From an uncultured Planctomycetaceae bacterium (GTDB taxonomy: Bacteria; Planctomycetota; Planctomycetia; Pirellulales; Pirellulaceae), in contig CAIYOB010001507.1 of assembly GCA_903927685.1 (NCBI GenBank), positions 1 to 11,026 on the forward strand: 11,026 bases of DNA. Direction: 5' to 3'. The notes under the pieces are model-generated. The model made no database searches. It was given only the letters and a program-made list of their open reading frames with translations, and had not been told where the DNA came from. The position numbers and the translations under genes are program-made. This document shows positions 6,361 through 11,026 of this stretch, in pieces. Numbering within the stretch: the stretch's first letter is position 1; each line of letters starts with the position of its first letter.

Positions 6361-8466
6361 TCAGGGATCGCGTGGAGCGTGTTCGGGACGTGGTTGGCTT
6401 GGCGCCGCCACTGGCCACATCAGCAAGCCATCCCGCCCCGCCGGAATGAGCGCCTGGCCGCGGTGCATCTTCACGCGGCCAGGATGGCCGCTGAGATGAA
6501 GCTGTGCAATGGGGCGCGGCGCTTTGTCATCGGTCAGGTCAAGCGCCGTTACCTCACCGAGAAACGGATCGGTGATGAATAGCGTTTTCCCATCGGTGCT
6601 GGGCTTGCCGGGCAATGCTTGCCCGTTGCCGCGCCGGAGACCGCTGGTTTCCGGTGAACGTTGCGCATCCCGCGCCAGCGGAAAGAAACCGCGGCGCGAG
6701 GTCACGAGCCAGCCGTCGTTCCACGGCGTCGCACCGCATTCGGTATCCATCGCGTGCGGGAACGTCCAGCCGGTGCGTTTCACCGTGCCGTTCTCGATGG
6801 CGAACTCATGCAGGCCCGTCGTGTGCCATTGCACGAGGATGTGTTTACCGTCGGGCGACAGGGGCGAGAACGGGTCGCGGTAGAAGAGGCCGCTGCTGGG
6901 CGTCTCTTCGAGCACGAGTTCAGTCCTGCCAGCGAGGCCGACTTGGATGACGTGCAGCGTGTTGGCGCCGACGGCGAGGAAGGCGATGCGGCCTTCGTCG
7001 GCGAGCACGACCTGAGTGATGGATTTACCAGGCACTTCGTAGGCCGAGAGGCGATTCATCCCGCCTGAGGGCTGCTTCTGCCAGATGGAGAGGCCGCCGA
7101 GCGATTCGGCGACGAAGACCCTGTCGCCATGAAATGCCACGTCGCGGGCAAAACCCCGCGTGGGATATTCGGCGATGCGCTCAAAGCCGTTGTCGGTCTG
7201 CCGCACGATGTGCCATCCGGCCGATCCGGCGGCCACGAGGAGCACGTCATCCTTCCAGGGCAGGACGGAGCGGATAGAGCCGTTCACAACATACGCCGGC
7301 AATCCGTGCGCAGGTGCGTCCGCAGGCTTTGCGGGCACCTGGAGGGTCTGTTCCGCCAAAACAGGCTCGGCATCCGTTAGCCCTGTCTCCACGAGATACA
7401 GGTCGTCGAAACCGCCCGCGAGAAACACGCGTCCCCGCGTGACCGCGAGGCCCGCGACAGGACTGGGATCGCCCCTCACGACGGGCAGCTGCGCCCAGCC
7501 AACGTTGCGCGGTTTCGCGGGATTGCGCACGTCGATCAGGAAGAAGCCGTTGTGCGTGTCATTCACGAAAGCGTGACCGCTGGCAAGCACCACGCCCCAC
7601 ATGTCCATGCCGAGGCGATAGAACGGCGGAAACTTCACGCCGGAGAGGCGTCGCGGCTCGGCGGGATTCGAGATGTCGAAGAACTCGGCGCCGTGTCCGT
7701 GCCCGAAGGCTGCATCGCCCGGCTGGGGGCTGCGGGGGCTGCGCGCATGATGGCCGGTGGCCGCCGCGAGCAGGCTCCCGCTGACATCGAGGCCATCGCC
7801 ACGGCCGTCGAGCGGCACGGTCTTCACCAGCGCGGGCGTCCAAGGATTGCTCACGTCGATCACCGCCACCGCTTTCTCCGACCAGATGCCCGCGTAAAGC
7901 CAGGTGCCGTGAAACACGAGCGACTGCACCTCGCCCACGCGGACGGTGGAGAGGTGCCTGGGCTCCGCTGGCGTCGAGACATCGAGCAGCTCGATGCCCG
8001 CGAAACGATTCCCGACCGCCGCCACATCGCCCGACACCGCGATGGCCGTCGCCAGCTCCGCCGTGTCGTAGTGATGCACGAGCTGCGGCGCCGCAGGCTC
8101 GCTCACATCGGCGATGAACAAGCCATCCTCGCGGGCGGTGATGAAGGCCAGGCCCCGCGCCACCGCAATCTGCCGCGTGTTGCCCAGCCCCCGGAGTTTT
8201 CCGACCAGCGCCGGCCTCCCCTCGGAAGAGGTGGTCAGCACTCGAAGCTCGCCCTGGCCGATCGCCAGCACATGCTCACCGGCCACGGCCACATCCATCG
8301 TGGTGCCGATCTTCAGCGCCTCTGGTTTCAGCGCCGTGCCGAACTCTGAGCCCGGCTTGAGGACGCGTGTGGAGGCATCGTGCAGGGCCTTGCCTTCATC
8401 AGCCTGGAGGCAAGTCAGGGTGACCAGAGCGAACAGAAACTGGGAAGACAGCGGATATGTTGGCAT
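6361..8466 (-). CDS. Exported LVIVD-repeat beta-propeller protein
   Basis: The 701-residue product begins with a signal peptide (MPTYPLSSQFLFALVTLTCLQA). The rest consists largely of LVIVD-type repeats, the short beta-propeller units with a [LIV]xDVSxPxxP core: LFIADVSEPAAP (116-127), IELLDVSTPAEP (158-169), VAVIDVSNPWTP (200-211), AEFFDISNPAEP (260-271) and FFLIDVRNPAKP (308-319). The C-terminal half continues as less regular propeller sequence with DGKTLFITDP- and GRDGLLMW-like strands. An insertion with histidines and glycines (HHARSPRSPQPGDAAFGHGHG, about 239-259) interrupts the repeats. Such proteins are non-enzymatic scaffolds or binding proteins as far as known, so a glycan- or protein-binding role at the cell surface is an inference. 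The frame extends upstream to 8631, but the start at 8466 is chosen because it begins the signal peptide and has AAGGGG (8481-8476) 9 nt ahead of it. The earlier 55 residues look non-coding. Confidence 0.85.
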   Translation of the reverse strand: MPTYPLSSQFLFALVTLTCLQADEGKALHDASTRVLKPGSEFGTALKPEALKIGTTMDVAVAGEHVLAIGQGELRVLTTSSEGRPALVGKLRGLGNTRQIAVARGLAFITAREDGLFIADVSEPAAPQLVHHYDTAELATAIAVSGDVAAVGNRFAGIELLDVSTPAEPRHLSTVRVGEVQSLVFHGTWLYAGIWSEKAVAVIDVSNPWTPALVKTVPLDGRGDGLDVSGSLLAAATGHHARSPRSPQPGDAAFGHGHGAEFFDISNPAEPRRLSGVKFPPFYRLGMDMWGVVLASGHAFVNDTHNGFFLIDVRNPAKPRNVGWAQLPVVRGDPSPVAGLAVTRGRVFLAGGFDDLYLVETGLTDAEPVLAEQTLQVPAKPADAPAHGLPAYVVNGSIRSVLPWKDDVLLVAAGSAGWHIVRQTDNGFERIAEYPTRGFARDVAFHGDRVFVAESLGGLSIWQKQPSGGMNRLSAYEVPGKSITQVVLADEGRIAFLAVGANTLHVIQVGLAGRTELVLEETPSSGLFYRDPFSPLSPDGKHILVQWHTTGLHEFAIENGTVKRTGWTFPHAMDTECGATPWNDGWLVTSRRGFFPLARDAQRSPETSGLRRGNGQALPGKPSTDGKTLFITDPFLGEVTALDLTDDKAPRPIAQLHLSGHPGRVKMHRGQALIPAGRDGLLMWPVAAPSQPRPEHAPRDP

Positions 8467-8872
8467 CGGAATTCGCCCCTTCGTGTTGGGTTGGCCAGTC
8501 GTTCTCAGGCGTTCGGCACAATCCATTGGCGAAACTGCTGGAGAAAAGCGAGGTGGCGGCGGCGATGTCACTGACCGCCAGGCTGGCCACGTACCCCCGG
8601 GAATACGCCGCCGCGGAGGCACGCAGCGCATTGTCCTCCGTCTTCAAGTGCGGAATCCACATCAGCGGAGGCCGTCCGCCGGAGGAATCGCGCACCAGGC
8701 TCCACCCCAGCGCCGTCTGGATGTCGAATGCGGAGGGGAGCGAACCCCGCGAGGTTGACGCGTCTGAGCATGGCTCTGCCGCCGCCAAAAGAAAACTGGC
8801 ACGTGCAGACCTCCGGCATGTGCCAGGAATCGAAGTAATTGCATGGTCTGCTCCACGCGTTGATCGATTCAT
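8467..8872 (-). pseudogene. Unidentified, probably decayed coding stretch
   Basis: An ATG at 8872 overlaps the sulfatase-remnant stop as ATGA, the same coupling seen elsewhere in this operon. Its frame stays open to 8399, overlapping the start of the LVIVD gene by 68 bp, which argues against an intact gene. From about 8735 to 8480 the frame is protein-like and uses GC-ending codons (SAFDIQTALGWSLV, PPLMWIPHLKTEDNALRASA). The first 45 codons are not, and coding character there seems to shift to another frame (SWHMPEVCTCQFSFGGGRAM). I read this as a gene whose start and body have been joined out of phase by a deletion. I do not recognise the product. It could also be non-coding. Confidence 0.3.
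8476..8481 (-). promoter_or_regulatory. Shine-Dalgarno for the LVIVD-repeat gene
   Basis: AAGGGG on the minus strand lies 9 nt before the ATG at 8466 and supports that start over in-frame starts further upstream. Confidence 0.5.
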
Positions 8873-9400
8873 TGCGTCTTCCGTTTCCTCTTGGCGGGCG
8901 GCTCATCGGACCTGGCCTTGCCGCCGCTGGGATGGTATCACTCTGCGTTCTGACCGTCATCTCGCTTGCCCTTCTTTCTATCAGCAACTTGAAGGAGCGT
9001 CCACGGGCCTTGACGCAATGCCAGTTCCTTGCACCCCCTTGCTCGACAAGCTGGTTGCGCCCGGCTTTCGCGCCGCGAAGCGCAGGGAGGACATTGAAGC
9101 TGTCCGGGCCCGCGGCCTCGGGCAGTTCGCGGCGCGTCAGCGCGGCGAAACTCGCGAGCATATCCCGTCGCACGAGTGGATTGCGTCGCCGCGCACACCG
9201 CACTGGCGGGCTCCTTTGAAACGGGCGTTCGGGACTGGGCACGCCCGTGGTGTAGCCCGCTTGTTCGAGCAGCGACGGCACCGTCACGCGACCCGGCTCG
9301 ATGATGAGACCGGCGTTGCCGGGAAGGACTCCGGTGTCCTGGAAGAACCGGGCAGCAACATACCCACGCGCCCGCTCGCCAGGCCCGGCGGCGCGGACCC
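8869..9400 (-). pseudogene. Fragmented sulfatase (alkaline-phosphatase-fold, type I arylsulfatase-like)
   Basis: Three blocks recognisable from arylsulfatases follow one another on the minus strand. Near 9332-9240 comes an N-terminal block (GVLPGNAGLIIEPGRVTVPS followed by LLEQAGYTTG). Near 9176-9080 comes a block from late in the protein (RRDMLASFAALTRRELPEAA, then GPDSFNVLPAL). From 9030 comes the C-terminal KELALRQGPWTLLQVADRKK. Between the first two about 280 residues of the usual family length are missing. Between the second and third the frame changes near 9033, next to a run of five G. The third block meets a TGA at 8940-8938, and a lysine-rich tail ends at a TGA at 8871-8869. The CxPSR/CxAxR formylglycine motif needed for activity is absent, as is any proper start. 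It lies just downstream of the GH99-like gene and once probably encoded desulfation of the locus's polysaccharide. It cannot be functional as it stands. Confidence 0.8.
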
Positions 9401-9426
9401 CCGTCGTGTTCGCCGGCCACTTCTTT

Positions 9427-10461
9427 TCAGCGGAGTCTCGGCAGAGGCGGTGCGACAAAACTCACGCCTTTCCCTTCGGCAAGGACCTTCAGGTAGAGGT
9501 ACGGATCGCTCCAGGATGAGGAGGGCTCGACAATCGTCGTCTCGGGCCATTCGTTGAAGCTGGTGATTAGGATCGCGTCCGCACCGGCGTCGGTGGCCGC
9601 CCGCAGATAGCCGCGTAGCGTCGCCCCGTCGTCGCGCGGGATGACGAAGAAGTCGTCGGGGCGGAAACCGCTGTTGTCGTGGCCGGGATGCGCAGGCAGG
9701 AAGGCTTTCTTGCCGACCGCATGGGCCTGCTGAACCAGCCGGGCGTAGTCGGGCGCCAGATCTTCGTATTTCCAGACACGCTTGATGCTGAACGTGCCGT
9801 AGAAGCCGAACATCGGAATCTCGGGAATCTTCAGCCACTCGTCGGGAAAGTTCAGCCCGCGGTTGCCGACGTTGGTGACCTTGTCCATCATCCAGTACAC
9901 CGGGCCGATCTCGGCCTCGACGCCGCGGCACAGCTGGCCGAGCGTCTCCGGCGTCAGTTTCGGGGCGAAGGGGACTTGGTACAGATAGACCACGGGCTTG
10001 CCGTCCATTCGCAGATACGCCGGGCTGTCCTTTGTCCGCCGCAGCACGTCGCTCGTCTGCCGCGTGAGCACCGTGACATCGTGGTGGAACTGGGCCAGTT
10101 CACTGCACAGGGCGACCTTGAATTTCTCTTCCGCGGCCACCGGCAGAATTACCTTTTCGAAGGCTGCGCCGCTGATGTTTGCGCCGCCCCACCAGGAGAC
10201 GAGGAACGCATCGATGCCCGCGGCCTTGGCCAACTGGATATGCCACCGCACGACCTCGGGATCGTCGCTGTCGTGGTAGCCGATCAGCGGCTGGGCTTTC
10301 GAACGCGGCTTGTCGGTCCCGTCGATGGTCCACATGCTCGACGTGCCGCGGGTTTGATACCAGGCGTAGTAGACCGCCCACAACGCTGGCTTGCGCTCGG
10401 CGGCCTGGAGCGGGAATCCGAAGACGAGCAGCAGGATGGTGAGCAGGGTCAGGCGTTTCAT
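9427..10461 (-). CDS. Secreted GH99-like glycoside hydrolase
   Basis: The 344-residue protein starts with a signal peptide (MKRLTLLTILLLVFGFPLQA) and then a TIM-barrel domain of the glycoside hydrolase family 99-like group. Landmarks are WAVYYAWY (28-35) on the first strand, AFLVSWWGG (85-93), and SFNEWPETTIVEP (301-313) near the end. In characterised GH99 endo-alpha-1,2-mannosidases the last motif is NEWHE, whose two glutamates, three apart, are catalytic; here these are E304 and E307, with proline in place of histidine between them. The length is close to the bacterial family norm. Cleavage of an internal alpha-linkage outside the cytoplasm is likely, but many GH99-like proteins are uncharacterised, so the mannan link is tentative. 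The ATG overlaps the preceding remnant's stop as ATGA, with GGAGG at 10476-10472, 10 nt upstream. The stop at 9427 is followed directly by sulfatase debris. Confidence 0.9.
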   Translation of the reverse strand: MKRLTLLTILLLVFGFPLQAAERKPALWAVYYAWYQTRGTSSMWTIDGTDKPRSKAQPLIGYHDSDDPEVVRWHIQLAKAAGIDAFLVSWWGGANISGAAFEKVILPVAAEEKFKVALCSELAQFHHDVTVLTRQTSDVLRRTKDSPAYLRMDGKPVVYLYQVPFAPKLTPETLGQLCRGVEAEIGPVYWMMDKVTNVGNRGLNFPDEWLKIPEIPMFGFYGTFSIKRVWKYEDLAPDYARLVQQAHAVGKKAFLPAHPGHDNSGFRPDDFFVIPRDDGATLRGYLRAATDAGADAILITSFNEWPETTIVEPSSSWSDPYLYLKVLAEGKGVSFVAPPLPRLR

Positions 10462-10633
10462 CGTTTCTTGGCCTCCACGTCATCCAGCACGCAGGAGAAT
10501 CCACCGCGAACAGGCTGAACGCCGGCGCGCTGCGCGACAGGCCGACGGCGAGATACTGGGATTGAAAGTCTGGTTGGCCGGCCAGCAGACCGGTGGCCGG
10601 TAGCAGAGCCAAGAGGGTCAGCACGTGAGTCAT
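10458..10633 (-). pseudogene. Gene collapsed to its two ends by internal deletion
   Basis: From the ATG at 10633 comes a clean export signal and a plausible mature start (MTHVLTLLALLPATGLLAG, then QPDFQSQYLAVGLSRSAPAF up to about residue 46, SLFAVDS). Soon after, the phase shifts and a different frame gives what looks like a natural C-terminus, VLDDVEAKKR, with its TGA at 10460-10458. The ATG overlaps the GH105-like stop as ATGA (10633-10630), and the TGA overlaps the GH99-like start as ATGA (10461-10458). A ribosome site GGGAG lies at 10648-10644. Both translational-coupling junctions of the operon are therefore intact while the body of the gene is gone. The initial frame itself runs on to 10100 inside the GH99-like gene, but that part is Arg-rich and not real. 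The original product is not identifiable. Confidence 0.6.
10472..10476 (-). promoter_or_regulatory. Shine-Dalgarno for the GH99-like gene
   Basis: GGAGG on the minus strand lies 10 nt ahead of the ATG at 10461, inside the surviving C-terminal codons of the preceding remnant. This is consistent with translational coupling between the two. Confidence 0.55.
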
Positions 10634-11026
10634 GATGGTTGTTCTCCCGCCGCCTCCGCTGGCAGGCCGCCTGCCAGCTTGTACATTTCGCTGGCCGCCA
10701 GCAGGAAAGTGCCGGTCACGTATTCGTGCGAATCCTCGCGTTTCAGGACGGCTGGTCGATCACCCACGTTCTGGCCAAATTTGTGCTCGCCGGTGATCTT
10801 GGCCAGTTTGGCGAGCACAGGCACGCCGAAGAGCGAATCGGCGTAACGGCGCCCGCCCTCCAGATACCAGACGCGAGTTTCCATCGGCGTGTTGGGCTGC
10901 GGTGTGTTCAACTCGCTGACGATCTTCTCGACCAGCGTCTTGTCCCCGGTGGACATGGCCAACTCGCACCAGGTGTCCGCGGGGAAGAGACGGTTGGAGC
11001 CGGATTTCTCGTATCCGACCGCAAAC
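10630..11026 (-). CDS. GH105/GH88-like unsaturated uronyl hydrolase, 5' end beyond window, probably internally deleted
   Basis: The frame is open from the right edge to the TGA at 10632-10630, giving 131 visible residues. The block RRYADSLFGVPVLAKLAKITG resembles the W-x-D-x-LFM-x-x-P segment of GH105 enzymes, in which the aspartate (here visible residue 63, codon 10839-10837) is catalytic. The end, GTFLLAASEMYKLAG, resembles the usual last helix of that family. In well-known members such as YteR more than 200 residues follow the aspartate, whereas only 68 follow here, so roughly 150 residues of barrel seem to be missing, in frame, soon after GEHKFGQNV. GH105 enzymes hydrolyse the 4,5-unsaturated uronide left by polysaccharide lyases. 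The stop overlaps the next start as ATGA. I treat it as coding because the frame is open, but it may well be inactive. The family call rests on two short blocks. Confidence 0.6.
   Translation of the reverse strand, partial: FAVGYEKSGSNRLFPADTWCELAMSTGDKTLVEKIVSELNTPQPNTPMETRVWYLEGGRRYADSLFGVPVLAKLAKITGEHKFGQNVGDRPAVLKREDSHEYVTGTFLLAASEMYKLAGGLPAEAAGEQPS

Noticed and set aside
8467..8631. An N-terminal extension of the LVIVD gene by 55 codons.
   Set aside because: The extension is Arg/Pro-rich and would bury the signal peptide; a ribosome site precedes the ATG at 8466.
8467..9426. A mobile element or transposase remnant causing the deletions.
   Set aside because: I found no terminal inverted repeats, target duplications or transposase-like sequence in the region.
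8457..9557. A 366-codon plus-strand frame across the decayed region.
   Set aside because: The minus strand in the same interval carries sulfatase blocks and a GH99-like C-terminus, while the plus-strand product is Arg-rich and unlike any protein.

Overview
The window is about 11 kb of GC-rich bacterial DNA in which every gene I can support lies on the minus strand. The repertoire suggests a carbohydrate-degrading member of the Planctomycetota/Verrucomicrobiota/Lentisphaerota group. The signs are a Tat-exported Gfo/Idh/MocA oxidoreductase beside a GH127 enzyme with extra C-terminal domains, a GH99-like protein, an LVIVD-repeat propeller and sulfatase remains, nearly all with export signals. 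This placement is an inference from gene content; no rRNA, tRNA or marker gene is present.

Layout in transcription order, from high to low coordinates. (1) 11026-10630: the 3' part of a GH105/GH88-like unsaturated-uronyl hydrolase, running in from the right edge and probably lacking its middle. (2) 10633-10458: a gene reduced to its signal-peptide end and its last few codons, with ATGA start/stop overlaps to both neighbours still in place. (3) 10461-9427: an intact secreted GH99-like glycosidase. (4) 9400-8869: a wrecked sulfatase with several deletions and frameshifts. (5) 8872-8467: an unidentified, probably decayed coding stretch. (6) 8466-6361: an intact exported LVIVD-repeat beta-propeller protein. 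(7) 6360-5812: a gap of about 550 bp with a likely intrinsic terminator and three perfect inverted repeats. (8) 5811-4438: the Tat-dependent oxidoreductase. (9) 4384-1817: a GH127 beta-L-arabinofuranosidase-type enzyme. (10) 1629 to the left edge: a secreted six-hairpin-glycosidase-like protein, cut off at base 1.

Taken together this looks like a locus for breaking down a complex plant- or algal-type polysaccharide. GH127 would remove beta-L-arabinofuranose, the GH105-like enzyme would act on unsaturated uronides, GH99-like and six-hairpin enzymes on other linkages, a former sulfatase on sulfate esters, and the oxidoreductase on a released or modified sugar. Short gaps and ATGA overlaps indicate at least two operons: 11026 to about 8870 or beyond, and 5811 to the left edge, separated by the regulatory-looking gap.

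The most unusual point is that three of the upstream genes (GH105-like, the gene at 10458-10633, sulfatase) keep recognisable terminal or scattered pieces but lack their central parts, while neighbours are intact. That is either real, clustered gene decay or an assembly that dropped internal segments. I found no convincing previously undescribed system, no mobile element and no CRISPR array.
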